Source of the DNA: Dacryopinax spathularia
Taxonomy: Eukaryota > Basidiomycota > Dacrymycetes > Dacrymycetales > Dacrymycetaceae
DNA length: 64,000 bases
Direction: 5' to 3'
Assembly: GCA_037974965.1 (NCBI GenBank)
Contig: JBBPFI010000004.1
Location: 744,001-808,000, forward strand
The position numbers and the translations under genes are program-made. Shown in pieces: positions 21,830-33,572 of this stretch. The first letter of the stretch is position 1. Every line of letters starts with the position of its first letter. The notes under the pieces are model-generated. The model saw nothing but the letters and a program-made list of their open reading frames with translations. It was not told the DNA's origin and did not search any database.

Positions 21830-23159
21830 CTACAGCTCCTCCACCGCACACGTCCCCATCCCAACCCCATGCCTATGATCAAGCGCCGTAACGACACACA
21901 TATACTGACACACAGCCGCAGCAACCACAAAACAATGAAAGATCTGGTGAGACGTGCCGAAGATGTCGAATTTCCCGGGTGCTAGTCGTTCGGGAACTCG
22001 GCCCGCACTTTCGCAATCGTCAGCATACTGCTCAGAGCAAGGGGAGAGGGAAGGAGGCGTACTAGATTAAGGCGCCGGTGACGTACAGAGCCCCGCTTGC
22101 GAGGAGCCAGTCGAGCCCCATTTCGTGGCGGAGGTTGCTGTACCCGCTTGCCCACGTCGCATGGGTGACGGGTACGACGGCACACAGCCCCAGGGCGAGG
22201 AAGACGCTCGTCCGTGCCCAGCGGTAGGAGGGGGTCGCGTACCGGGGAGCGAGGACGACGTACATCGCGACTGTTTGCGCGTATAAGTCGTCTCGCAACA
22301 GGCAAGAGGGAAGAAGGAAGAAGGAAGGGGGAAAGAGAAGAGGGGACGTACATCCTCCGGCGATGGTGATCGCTATCGTATACCCCAGCTGAGGCCACGG
22401 ATCGCAGAAGAATCCATAGTACACAGTAGGGTAATACGACCCCACCGTGAGCACTTTTCCATATCAGCTCCCTACTCCCAAACCACACAACGCAGGCAAG
22501 GTGGACGTACCAACAATACCAATATAATCGAGCACATGACACCGCTTTGACACCTCCTTCGAATGACACGCCAGTGTGTGGAAGGTCGTACTGCATCCCA
22601 AGCAGAATATGGCGCTTAGGAGGAATATCACGAATCCCGCTATGTCGATGTAGGTTATGGTGCTGCTGTGCGGGGAGAGGGGGATCCAGATTGTTAGGAG
22701 GAGGACGGTGAATGCGAGACAGCCCCAGAGGTGGGTGTGGATGTTCACTGGCGCTTCGCATCAGCCTATGACGCTACGGAAGGCCGGGAAATGCGTACTG
22801 CTTTCATTGTGCAGGTCTGGCCGGATATCAGTAGGAGCAGAGGCAGGTAAAGTGGACAGGACGCACAGCCAAATATCGAATACACACAAGCCCAGACATC
22901 CTTCAGCTCCCTATTCGCCCGCTCAGCATGTCACTCCTCCATACCCTACGGCGAGCGGGCAAATGGCGCACCTTCGATACCCAGTAAGAACATAATGGTT
23001 ATCCTGCATCCAAGCTGGGATCTCGTCCCAGTTCAGCGTCAGCCTGCCGGAGGCCTTGTCTTCCTTCCCGTGTCCGTTCGCATGATGTGTGGTGGATGCA
23101 GCGGCGGCTGCGACGCGCCCGTTGGCTGCTGTGGTCGTTCTATGTCTAGGTGGCATCAC
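21830..23159 (-). CDS. PAQR/adiponectin-receptor family membrane protein (Izh-like)
   Basis: About seven exons from MMPPRHRTTTAANGR (23159) to VEEL and stop at 21832-21830. The soluble start contains LTLNWDEIPAWMQDNHYVLT and GYRR. Then comes the family signature YLHNESMNIHTHLWGCL, where the HNE/H motif precedes transmembrane helix 1. Later landmarks are CLGCSTTFHTLACHS, VLDYIGIV, GSYYPTVYYGFFCD and, near the end, FDIFGTSHQIFHCFVV with the paired histidines. The His/Asp set forms a zinc-binding hydrolase-like site in seven-helix PAQR proteins. Fungal Izh members affect zinc and sterol homeostasis. The exact paralog is not assigned. Confidence 0.9.
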
Positions 23160-23444
23160 TTTCTAAGCAACAGAAGGAGAGTGGAAGCATAGATGTAGGA
23201 CAGGTTATGGGAGGGACATTTTGGGGATTCCCCGGCGTTGGGTTGCCCAGGTTCGGCCGGGGGACTCGGAGAAGCAAGGGACGATTTTCACGTGCATGAG
23301 CGCGTAATCGTTGCCGGAATGGGCCGGAAGTGTGCTCGGCGGAATGCATCGGCCACCACAACTTAAGAGGGTTGGGGCGAGTAGATTAGATTAATTTAGG
23401 TAGCTATCTACCGGAGATCAAGATGTGGCATTAGAGCGACGATT

Positions 23445-24618
23445 CTACTTCCTCTTCTGCGCGATCTCCTTGGGCGGGTCGAACCGTTTCTTCATGGCTG
23501 CGATCATCTTGAAGAACCTGCACCATGTGTCAGCCAAAAGCACGCCGTCAATCTACCCGTTTCGGCCTCACCAGTACCAGTTCAGCCCTTGCAGCAGCAG
23601 GTTGCCAAATCCATAGATGATGAGCAGAGGAAGAGGGACCTGATCACGGATCTCTCCTAGCGTACGCCAGAACTGGGATGACTGCGCACTCACATCAGCC
23701 TGAATGTTGATATGGAAAGAACGGATACTGGCCTCATGTGCTCCATAGATGAGGCGGACGAAGAAGAAGAGTGTCATTAGTACGATCCCGTTTATAAGTT
23801 GCCAAATTGTCCCGGTTTGCTTTGTCTTGTCTAACCACCTGCAAGACAAGTCAGATCCCCGCGATGTATGCGCACTTTCTTGGTGCTCACCAATGAATGT
23901 TCAAGAAAGGAGTGGTGACCTCCCAGATCAAGAAACGAGCTCCGTAATAGTTCAAGAATGGTCTCTGCGCAGCGAATTAGGCGCGATTTTGGTGCAGCAC
24001 GGAGTGCCACGGAGTGGAACATACAAAAGAGCACAGAAATATGCCCAGACAAGCAACAGCTGCCAAAATGGTCAGTCCAGGTAGGCTCATAACGACGGGT
24101 CGGCTCAGACCATGTATGAGAAAGCCGAGCCCCTCGTAGTTTGTCAAGCACTCTAGAACGTCCCACATGAAACTGCACTCCTCGTCAATCACAGCTTCTG
24201 CGCTGGTCGGAGACGGGCTTACTATCTAATCTGATCGTTAGTGAACCTCAAATGGGCACACTTGCGTCACGTACCCAACAGCGATACTAGCCATATTCCC
24301 CACCTCAATATCCCACCCAAACGCCCTATCCTCCAGCCCCGGCTTACTCAACACCCTCCAAGCTAAATACGACACCGCAACAGCATGCAGCGTGCTCGTG
24401 AACCTCACGTCCCACGCATGCTTCGTCTTCCTCGGCAGGGTCGGGTAGACCTTGGATATGTAGGGCGAGAGGACGGCGGAGATGCCGTTGGTTATGTTGA
24501 AGAGGATGAAGGAGCGGGTGATGAGCGGGACGTAGGGCGCTAGGTGGGGAAGATGGAGTGTTTGGGCTGCGAAGGAGGCGAACTTGTCCATGATCGTCTG
24601 TTGTGGTGGCCAGGCCAT
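23445..24618 (-). CDS. TLC-domain membrane protein (TMEM56/TLCD4-like)
   Basis: The gene runs from MAWPPQQTIMDKFASFAAQT (24618) to a lysine-rich end (DPPKEIAQKRK, stop 23447-23445). It has about five exons. TLC-domain landmarks are WDVRFTSTLHAVAVSYLAW, FMWDVLECLTNYEG, TTPFLNIHWWLDK and a final hydrophobic helix (PLLIIYGFGNLLLQGLNWYW). TLC proteins (TRAM-Lag1-CLN8 fold) are multi-pass ER membrane proteins tied to lipid handling. This one lacks the Lag1 ceramide synthase motif as far as can be read and fits the TMEM56 branch. The lysine-rich C-terminus could be an ER-retention signal. Exon joins near 24165-24275 are less certain. Confidence 0.8.
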
Positions 24619-24942
24619 CTTTGTCCGCTCGTCTCTAGCGTAACGACGGTGATGGTGAAGAGAAGAAGAACAGTAAGAGGAAAGAGGGGACTATTGAAGA
24701 TCTATTTGAAGGCGTTTGCACATGCTTTTGATAATGGAAGGATCAACGCTGGAAGATGGGAAGATGGGAAGATGGGAAGATGGGCCGCCGATGTGTCTTC
24801 ACGCGTTACCATCACAAAGAGTACGGAAGAGCGCATCACGGAACCAAGAACACACACCTTGCTTCGGATTACCGGTTGACCCTGACGAGGCCATCCACTT
24901 CTCCTAGAACAAGCAGTCACTCCCTACATCCGTTCTAACAAT
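24619..24942. promoter_or_regulatory. Divergent promoter region TLC gene/metaxin-like gene
   Basis: 324 bases between two gene starts, containing the GGAAGATG tandem repeat listed separately. No TATA box was seen. Confidence 0.45.
24751..24784 (+). repeat. 8-bp tandem repeat (GGAAGATG, about 4.2 copies)
   Basis: Four perfect GGAAGATG units plus GG lie head to tail between two divergent gene starts. It is a small microsatellite likely to vary in copy number. Confidence 0.9.
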
Positions 24943-25802
24943 ATGGCCACCACGGCGAACCCCGTCCTAGCTCAGGCGCACAAATTCCTCGCCCGATTCC
25001 CTCTGTACGAATACCCACCTTGGCCAATACCGAGCACGGTCCCCTCCTCCGGCCTCCCAACACTCTGGGTCCACCCACCGAACAAAGGTCAAGAACCGCT
25101 CAGCTCAGACGTAGAATGCTTGAAGTGGCAAGCCTGGCTCGCTCTCCGAGGGACGGCAGTCAGTCTGAGGTGGGACGTGCATCCTGATGGTGGTGTGGAC
25201 GGTACGTCTCGTCCAAGAGAAATCGAGGTAGAATGAGATCTGATGGGAACTAGGGAAACTACCGACCCTGCATTTGCCGGATAACACTCTCTACCCGGCA
25301 CATCGGATACCTGCTGCACTCTCTATTGCCTCCTTACCGAATGAGGGATACTCATCACCCGATGCCCTACTGGAATCGAAGGCTTTCCTTGCGTTGCTGG
25401 AGAACACCCTGCATAAGGCGCTCTTTCCCGCTGAGAGCGTCCCGAAGGGCCCTATAACAGCTATCGTACCGCCGGAATGGCTCGCGAGCGGGAAGGAGGT
25501 CAGTTATGTTGAGGCGAGAGAGGCTATCACTGCTTTGGCGGGGCGGTTAGGAAGCTCGGATGTGTGGTTCCTCGGCTCTGAGTGCGTGTGCACGCGGTCG
25601 ATCTTGAGGAGGGGTACTGATTCAAATGACAAATAGGCGCCCAACGGCTCTCGATGCGGCAGCATTCGCCTACCTTCATATCGCTCTCACTCTTCCGTCC
25701 GGACACCCAGCAGAAATCATTAGACGGGAGGTAGAACGGCGGCCAAACCTCCTCCGATTTCACCAGAATGTGGAGGAAGACGTACGAAATGCATTTCAGT
25801 GA
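24943..25802 (+). CDS. Metaxin/Sam37-like mitochondrial outer-membrane import protein
   Basis: Three exons (24943-25201, 25254-25581, 25637-25802) sum to 251 codons. The N-terminal part (PTLWVHPPN, SSDVECLKWQAWLALRG, DGKLPTLHLPDNTLYP) matches the thioredoxin-like Tom37/metaxin domain. The C-terminal part ends with PTALDAAAFAYLHIAL and PNLLRFHQNVEEDV, the glutathione-S-transferase-C-like fold of metaxins. Such proteins sit on the cytosolic face of the SAM complex and help insert beta-barrel proteins. At 250 residues it is short and has no clear C-terminal anchor, so Sam35 or a metaxin paralog are alternatives. It converges on UBC9 with 110 bases between stops. Confidence 0.7.
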
Positions 25803-25912
25803 TATATGCAGGGTGGATCGTACTGGAATGAATGTAGAGGGTGAAAGTACAACAGGTTGCGAGAAGAAAACAACAACTGCCCCAAGGAGAAGTCTAAGGG
25901 AGAGGAATGTGG

Positions 25913-26649
25913 TTACTTTGGGAAGTTTTCTCGAGCTTGTTGCCGGACTCTACGCTCGTACCCGACTTTGTCATTCCTAGACGGCGGTCAGATAATTGTA
26001 GATGCTGGGAATGTCAAGGGGACGTACTTGAACATGGTATATGCATCAGACTGTGCCGGATCGTTCACGTTGGGATCGTTCAAGAGATCCTGTATACCTA
26101 GCAGAATCTGTGTCGCATGGTTAGAAAACGAGTCATGAAGGGAAGATAATGCGCTGCGTACCTGCTTGAACGTAATGGCAGGTTTCCACCCTTTCTCCTC
26201 GTCCAGGATCGACAGACAGACAGTGCCCGAAGGATAGATATTAGGGTGGAACAATGGCGGTGTGAACTTGCACTTCGGTGGTTTAGAGGGGTAGTCTATG
26301 CAAGCGATGAGTATCGTCACAACGCTAGGGCGGCATCAATGCGTACCTTCCGGGAATGTCATCGTGAGCTTGTAGATGCCGCCTTCCCACGGGGTCTGCA
26401 CAGATAGTTAGATCCGGCCAGATCAACGAAGTAGCAGCACTCACGTTAGGCTTTCCCGGGATACCGACCTCCCACTGAAGGAGATCCAGCGAACCATCAG
26501 CCGCCTTGATCGGCCTCGCATAAAATCCCTACAATCGATGAGTAAGATCGAATCCCGCGAGTGGCAAAGACGCATATACGTACAAAAGGATGATCCTTCC
26601 TCCACTGTTTACGCTCCTCAGCAAGTCTCGTACGGCATATACCAGCCAT
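25913..26649 (-). CDS. UBC9: SUMO-conjugating enzyme E2 Ubc9
   Basis: Five or more exons on the minus strand starting at [20 protein letters not shown] (26649). Conserved blocks are [58 protein letters not shown] and the active site [18 protein letters not shown] (Cys), then [18 protein letters not shown]. The last exon, reached through a GTACGT...TCTAG intron, reads [14 protein letters not shown] and ends with ARENFPK at 25915-25913, so the C-terminus is complete. Ubc9 transfers SUMO to lysines in psi-K-x-E motifs. One intron carries CGCATATAC (26571-26579). Confidence 0.97.
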
Positions 26650-26947
26650 TATAGCAAATCAAGCGAAAGTTATGCACAGAGCGAGTGTGACTGTGTACGG
26701 AGCAGATGAGCAGATGGTGGTCAGCGAGTAAGATGTGTGGTTTTGGTCGTGGGCGAACCCCACCTCGAGGACGCGCCTAGAAGCGCCCGGAGGCATTCGC
26801 GTGAGTCTACGGAAGCTGAATTTTGGGACCCTGAACCGCTTTTGGGTACGTGATTGTCAGGGACCGACAAATATCCCTGGCTGGAATCAACAGCAACTAC
26901 TCACTGTGATATCCTGGGACTTCACCTTTGGCTACCATTGCAAGTAA

Positions 26948-29916
26948 ATGCTTGCAACATGTGCGGCTGTAAGAAATGCAGCTGAAAGCTGGAGAAGAGG
27001 CTGCCTGGATCTTCTTCTCCATCGGTTGAATCCGACGTGCGTGAGGACTGTCGCGCGCCGACAAAATGTCAGGCATGCGTCGACGGCGGCAGGAGATCAG
27101 CCTGTAATGAGAATGGAAGATTATGGTGTGGACGTTATCAGGTGAGAATCATCTACTATAATCTCGAGAAGATCTTTTGATGTCCAAGGCAGGAACTTTT
27201 CCATCATAGCCCATATCGGTGAGAGAGTATGCGTAGAGTTGAGGGAATTTCTGTAACACTGAGATTGTAGATCATGGCAAGTCCACGTTGGCCGATCGGT
27301 GAGTCCTGAGAGCTCATGCCTAGACCTCGCTAACCCTTGTTTTTAGCTTACTAGAGGTATGCCAAAACGATGGCAACTGAAGGTCTTGCTCACTCCGGGT
27401 TGCGTCTAGCGAACGGGAACTGTGTCGAAGATCTCCGGCGCGAACCAACAGATGCTGGACAAGCTGAAAGTCGAGCGAGAACGGGGAATCACTGGTGCGT
27501 ACATGCCATGGCCTCTTCCTTTATGTTGCTAACATCCTTTCCTTAGTGAAAGCTCAGACCGTCAGGTACCCAGCTCGCCTTTTTATTGGACTTCTGGTTT
27601 GACCGCTCTGTTTTCAGCATGCTTCACAAGCACAGCGACAAGACTTTCCTGCTCAATCTCATCGATACGCCGGTATGTGATCGATCCTAGAGGAGCAGCA
27701 TCCGCTGAAGAAAGAACTCAGGGACATGTGGACTTCTCTTGGGAAGTCTCGCGTTCTTTAGCAGCATGTCAAGGAGCGTTGCTCCTCATTGATGCGACTC
27801 GTTCGTGTTTTCTTTCTCATCTTACGCTCTAATCACTGAGAAAATTTCAGAGGGTGTCCAAGCGCAAACTATATCAGTCGGAATGCTTGCTCTGGAGAAA
27901 GACATCACTATCATTCCTGTCCTGAATAAGGCATGCATGTCTCGCGTCGGTTTGACACCTCCAGCTGACGATCTAACCAGATCGATCTTCCAGCTGCGGA
28001 GCCAGATCGAATAGCAGCCCAGATCGAATCGACATTCGGGATCCCTACCGACGAAATCCTGACCGCCTCCGCCAAGACCGGAGCAGGCGTGGACGATATT
28101 CTAAAGGCCATTGTGGAGCGGATACCGCCGCCAACTGGAAATGCGGATGCCGATCTGAAAGCCTTGCTCTTCGACTCTTCGTACGATCGGTACCGAGGCG
28201 TCATATCGTTGCTTAGTATTCAGTCTGGTCGGATACGCAAGGGCGATAAGATATTGCTTCACCATACGCAGAAGAGATACGATGTGACGGACGTCGGTGT
28301 CTTGCATCCGGAAGAAACGCCGACGGGGATACTGCAGGCTGGGCAGGTCGGCTACCTTGGTGAGGATGCTTGACGTATCGCCTCGAAGAGTCTAATCTCA
28401 ACGTAATTAGCCTGCAACATGAAGAACTCCAGCGAAGGTACGCTGGTCTTGCCAGTATGAGTACCCCTCACTGATGATTCGTAGCCCAAATTGGCGATAC
28501 GGTCTTCAAAGTTGGCGAGAGCAAGCAAGACCCTCTACCTGGCTTCCAACCCACAAAAGCCATGGTGTTCGCTGGCGTCTTCCCGATCGACAGCAACGAC
28601 TTCCCAAAACTAGAAGAGTCTATCAAACGGGTGCGTAGCCTGCAGTACCATATAACTCTGTCGCTCACTGACATCAACAGCTGACCCTTACCGATCGGAG
28701 CGTTACGGTGCAGCGGGAGTCATCAACGGCTCTTGGACAAGGATGCCGCTTGGGGTTCTTGGGCACCCTACATATGGACGTCTTCCGTCAGAGACTGGAA
28801 GACGAGTATGATCAGCAGATCCTGGTTACCAATCCGACCGTGCCGTTCAAGAGTGAGTGACTTCAGCCTCCCGCCCGCCACTTTCTGCCGCTGACCAGTC
28901 AAAGTTATCTACAAGAACGGCAAAGAAATGATCATCAGCAATCCCAACGAATTTCCGGATGCAGCCGATCTGAGCCTGAAAGTACAAGAGGTTCAAGAAC
29001 CCATGGTCAAGGCTACGATTATCCTCCCTCACGGTAAGTCATATGTCTAAGGCGCATATACATTCTAAGATTTCTCTAGAATACCTCGGGGGCATGATGG
29101 ACCTCTGCTCGAACCATAGAGCTGGAGAGATCGAACACAGCTATCTGGACACGTCCGGTAATCAACCGAGGGTCCTGATGACCGCACAACTACCGCTGGC
29201 CGAAATCGTGACCGACTTCTTCGACAAGCTGAAGAAGACCACGTCTGGTTTTGCCAGCTTCGAGTGAGTTTCCCTTACAACACAGGGTAGGGACCGGCCT
29301 GATCTCCGTCCTTCAGCTATGAAGACGCAGGCTACCAACCCAGCGACATGGTCAAGATTTCCTTCCTCTTGAATGGAAAACCGATCGACTCATTGGCGAT
29401 CATCGTCCATCGGTCCAATATGGTTCAGGTAGGCCGTGTATGGGCGAAGAAACTTCGTATGCCAGCTACATGCGCTCCGTTTCTGCTCTTCTGACATGAT
29501 ACTAGGCGAGGTCGTGCCAAAGCAGTTGTTCGAGGTCGCCATTCAGGCCGCTGTTGGCAAGCAAGTGTTAGCTCGTGAAACGTATGCTAATTCGCGTCAT
29601 CTTCCTTGAGATCTCTCTGAGTCGTTGTCGCAGGATAAGCGCTCTACGGAAGGATGTTACTGCGGGGTTGTATGGGTAAGCATGCGTTCGACGTACACCT
29701 GTTCTAGACTAATACCTCTCCAACGATCAGAGGTCATTATGAGCGGAAGGTGAGCATACGCCGTGCCCCAGACAAGACAAATTGCTAAATATATGCGCGC
29801 AGATGAAGGTCCTAGAGAAGCAGAAAGCCGGGAAGAAGCTGATGAAGCGGATCGGAAACATCGATCTTCCCCAAGAGGCATTCTACGATATCCTACGCTC
29901 CAATAGGGCGTCTTAA
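26948..29916 (+). CDS. GUF1: Mitochondrial elongation factor 4 (Guf1/LepA GTPase)
   Basis: A start rich in Arg/Ala/Leu ([18 protein letters not shown]) looks like a mitochondrial presequence. The GTP-binding G1 region [18 protein letters not shown] is assembled from tiny exons: 27193-27218 (26 nt), 27271-27298 (28 nt) and 27347-27356 (10 nt). Further landmarks: [20 protein letters not shown] (G2), [18 protein letters not shown] (G3), VLNKIDLP (G4), SAKTG (G5), [34 protein letters not shown]-like and GRVWAKKLR. The end, [20 protein letters not shown] and SNRAS, is the LepA-specific CTD. Guf1 associates with mitoribosomes and promotes translation under stress. There are about fifteen exons, the most fragmented gene in the window. 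Confidence 0.95.
27347..27356 (+). other. GUF1: 10-nt micro-exon in GUF1
   Basis: CTTACTAGAG lies between a TTTTTAG acceptor and a GTATGC donor. It completes Arg and adds Leu-Leu-Glu just after the G1 loop. Frame and family match on both sides require it. Confidence 0.8.
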
Positions 29917-30064
29917 AACTAGGATCATGTAATGGTAATGGAGAGTGATTTATGGATTTGTAAAAGGCCCCGAGGCACGTGAGGGTGAGAAGTGCGCGTA
30001 CCCCGTCGTCCGGCGCGTCTTCCACCTTGTCGACCATCTCTCCCGCGTATCCCTATTGTCAGCC

Positions 30065-31202
30065 ATGGCTGGCGGTAAAGGAAAGTCCGCTGTAAGGTTC
30101 AGCAAGTCTACCAAGAAGACGGTCAAGAAGAATATGAAGGAGACGGTCTTGCCACCCGCGAAACCATCACGGTCTAGTCGTCCGCTCATCCCTCACTTAT
30201 GCCTTTGGACACATAGCTGACCTGCATATATGCGCATAGTTCTCGACCATTCGACCCTCCGTGGCCATGCCGCGTCTTCTAGCCCGACGATACGCAAGCA
30301 GACTACAAACCGGAAGGGGAAGGCCAAGCCTGTGCTGCCCTCGATGTCGGCCTTTCAGCCTAGCTGGAAGCGGAAGACCGTACATAAGAAGCAGGCGCCT
30401 GTCGCTTCCACCATGGAGGACGACGCGTCCTCCGATCCTGGCTTGCAGGAGGATTGGGATAGCCCGGGTGAGTTGGACGAAGATGACGAGGGGGATGATG
30501 TCTGGGACGCGGAGCTCACGCTCATTGGGGAGAGCCAAGAAGAGTAAGTGACCGCATATATGTCGGTTTGAACCCTTACCCTAACCCAGACTTTAGGGAG
30601 GAAGAAACGGAGCAGGCACGAGCTGACGCCCTGATTGAGTCTCTGCGGGTGCCCTTCGAGGAGTTGTCTGCCCAAATGTGCAGAGATATGAAGGCGGTTC
30701 TCGAACCCGCCACCGAGCACATCCGGGTCGTGAATCGGGAAGTCTGCAAGCTGGACAAAGATCTTCAGAGGGTGGTGGCTGCAGTCAATGACGATGCCAA
30801 TGACATCCAGAGGGAGTCCGAAACGAGAGCTTCCGGGTTGAAAGATATCATGTCGGAGAGTCAGGTTTGTGCGATGCTAGACAGCATACATGTTCGAAGC
30901 TGACACATGTATGCAGGCTATGCTGAAGAAGCTGCTGAAGGAGCTGCAGACTGAATACTCGAAACGAAATGATCTGAGGTCAAACTTCTGCCAGGGACTG
31001 GAGAAAGCTTGTACGTCGGTCCTATCTCTTGACGCACTTCTGTATACTGACCTTGGGCGCAGATGGGAATATGACGACAAACGCAGAGACGATCACTCAG
31101 CAGTGGGAAGAAGTGGCTCACAAGTTCGTGCAGAAAGCGAAGAGGATGGTGAAGAAGCCTGCGATGACCGCGGAAGCGTGGGATAAGGTCTTCAAGAGCT
31201 AG
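30065..31202 (+). CDS. Unknown acidic coiled-coil protein
   Basis: No family was recognised. About five exons start at MAGGKGKSAVRFSKSTKKT (30065) and end at EAWDKVFKS with TAG 31200-31202. The N-terminus is Lys/Ser-rich and basic. A middle acidic stretch (EDWDSPGELDEDDEGDDVWD) is followed by a long heptad-like helix (RADALIESLRVPFEELSAQM through QRVVAAVNDDANDIQ), then QAMLKKLLKELQTEYSKRND and a basic end. A basic tail, acidic linker and C-terminal coiled coil suggest a nuclear or chromatin-associated scaffold, but that is composition only. Two introns carry GCATATAT (near 30224 and 30554). The first intron's donor (GTCGTC) is weak and its exact join uncertain. Confidence 0.6.
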
Positions 31203-31288
31203 ACAGACAGGTTACCCCATTACTGTTGTATTATATGGTTGATATGATAAATAGTGTGTTATGTATATAGCCCAATCCTATCCATCCA

Positions 31289-32902
31289 TCATCTCCCGGT
31301 CGGCGTGGGCGCGGCGCTCGAACCAGAGTCGCCGGACGCGTCTGGGTACGGAATCATGGGCACTAAGGCCTCCGCCAAGTGCACCGCACCGGTGTTCAAT
31401 GATACGGGTATCGTCGTCGTCGTTGAATTGACTGGGGTGAACGTAGGTGGAGCGGCTTCAGAATGAGTATCCACAACGTCAATATGCTGAGCGAGGGCCT
31501 CCGAGATGTTGGCCGCCGGAGCCGCCGGAGCTACCAAGAACTCCGCTGAGTCGGGAATGAACACCAGCTCGAAGAGGGACTGATCGGACGAAGTTGGGAC
31601 AGCTGTCATGTTCGCGTTCGATGGATCAGAGAGCAGCGCGTTCGTTACATAGTGACTATCCGGATGGCAAGTGATAAGGGTTGACGTGGCGTTGGAGATC
31701 TTGACGGTGGGGTCGAGGGCACTGGACCCATTTGCGAACAATGTTGAGGCGTTGCTTGCTGTCGTCGACCCAACGGCCGCATCCTGGGACCACATAGGAT
31801 GAACGACGCCAGACGTGGGATTGTACACGAATACTTGAGACGAGTGCGCCGCGGCGACAGTCTCGCATGGCTCGGCCGTGATCGACGATGAATTTGACGG
31901 CGCGGGGTCGTACGTGGCACAGTATTGCACGAGAGAAGCGCGTTGAGGATCAAAAACTGCCATCTTAAGGTTGACGAGCTTCGTGGAAGGGTCGGGAAGG
32001 GCGGTTCCGTTGGAGGTCGTTGGCGTCAGATACAGCGTAGTGTGGTTATTGGACGATGCCGTGGCCTTAATTACCCCTGCTGTTGCGTTGGTGTCCAGAG
32101 AAAAGACCAGACTCGCAATAGGATTGAGATTGATGGAAAGGTCGACGTTAGGGGCCGACAAGTTGCTAGTAGTCTGCAGTACGGATGATCAGCGTTGAAC
32201 CACGTACAACTTCGGTATGCCACCCACCACGACGCTGACTTTTCCCGGAACGCCAGCAACCGGACCAGAGGTCGCTTGCCTCGCATTTACTCCTCCGTTC
32301 ATACCATGGGAGCCTCCGGACGAGTACATTCCGCCGTAGACGTTCTGTCGCTTGCGGCCTTTTCCGCTGGCAAACCGAGGCTTCCCGGGTCGTCGATGCG
32401 CCTACACTACGATCAGTATTCTGGAGCCACAAGATTTCAGGAACTCGCAGCAATAGGAGGCGTCGGCGTGGTGGAACGGCCGCGAGCAAACGCCGGTTTT
32501 CTGACATCCATGTCTTGCGCTCGCACCACGACTTCCTGTTGCTCTTCGATGACCGGAGCTCGCTATATGCTGTCAGCAGACAGAGTTGTGGAGTGACAGA
32601 ACGTACACGGCGATGTATGCGCGAGGACCAGCCACTATTTTCCTGACTAGCAAGCTCGCGTTCCCGATAGAAGGCCATAGGCCGCTTGAACTTGGCTTCG
32701 AACGCGGCCGACATAGCCTCCTTCAATCAAGCGTCAGCATGGCGGGAAAAAAAGCTGCATATATGCGCCTTGCCTGGGATGTCTCGGCCTGAATTTGCTG
32801 CAGACCAGCCTCGGATGGTGGCAAGGGGGCGGCATACGCGCCAAATGACGAGAGTACCGGCAGGGCGAGGACAGAGGCGAGAGCCAGCGCGACTTGAACC
32901 AT
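31289..32902 (-). CDS. Secreted Ser/Thr-rich glycoprotein of unknown function
   Basis: The start at 32902 (MVQVALALASVLALPVLSSF then GAYAAP) is a clear signal peptide with a likely cut after AYA. The body is split by several introns. The first uses a GC donor (CAG|GCAAGG). Visible exon peptides include EAMSAAFEAKFKRPMAFYRE, VIEEQQEVVVRAQDMD, VYGGMYSSGGSHGMNGG and VPGKVSVVVGGIPKL. The large last exon runs from near 32160 to the stop at 31289, beginning NLSAPNVDLSINLNPIASLV. That exon has many N-x-S/T sequons (NATA, NHTT, NGTA, NSSS, NASTL, NGSS, NMTA) and ends PTPTGR. No catalytic motif or GPI signal was recognised. One internal join, near 32430-32480, could not be settled. Confidence 0.65.
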
Positions 32903-33572
32903 TATGGTTGATGATGAGGGTGAGTGAGGAGTAGGATGAGCGAGCGTGTAATTGAAGCAGCACAGCTGCGAGGCAAAAAAGGATGAGGATGTAGAAGGAA
33001 GAGAAGGGAAAGCTAGACAGCGCAGCTGACTAGTGAGTGGGAGGAAGGAGAGGGGTGAAGAGGCTGCTCGTCCCCCCTCGAGCTGGCTTTTGTAGGGTAG
33101 CCTTTGCCCCCTCTCGGCAGCAGATCACTTAACGTGACATCCAAAGAGAGTGAAACAGACCTATTGCTGCGGCAAGCAAGGTTCTCCGACAGGAGGAGAG
33201 CTAGCATTTTTGAGACAATCCTTGGTTGGCCCCAGCAAGACAGACAGATATCAGTCGAGTTGCAACCTTTCGGTTCGCAAGAGGGTCACATGGAGATGAA
33301 CCTAGATATCAACGTAGCAGGCAGCATTTTGATGTTAGGGAACCAGACAATATCGGTGATCACATCATCGATTACCAGCAGGATGAAATGCCATTTGATG
33401 AGTAAAGAGGTTGATATGGATTTTCTCAAGGTGGTCACGATCAGCCCGCCTCGAGCGCTCGAGATGCGCGATCGGGACACGATCGGGCGGAAGCAATCCG
33501 CATCATGCCGGCGACTACCAGGACAGCATATCCGACCTGTTCACCTCTTTCTAAGCTTGTGCAACTACCGAT
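32903..33572. other. Divergent promoter region, secreted glycoprotein/thioredoxin
   Basis: 670 bases between two gene starts. A plus-strand open frame covers much of it but shows no family motif, has unusual composition for this genome and runs into the thioredoxin start in another frame. Promoters are presumed but no clear site was read. Confidence 0.45.
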
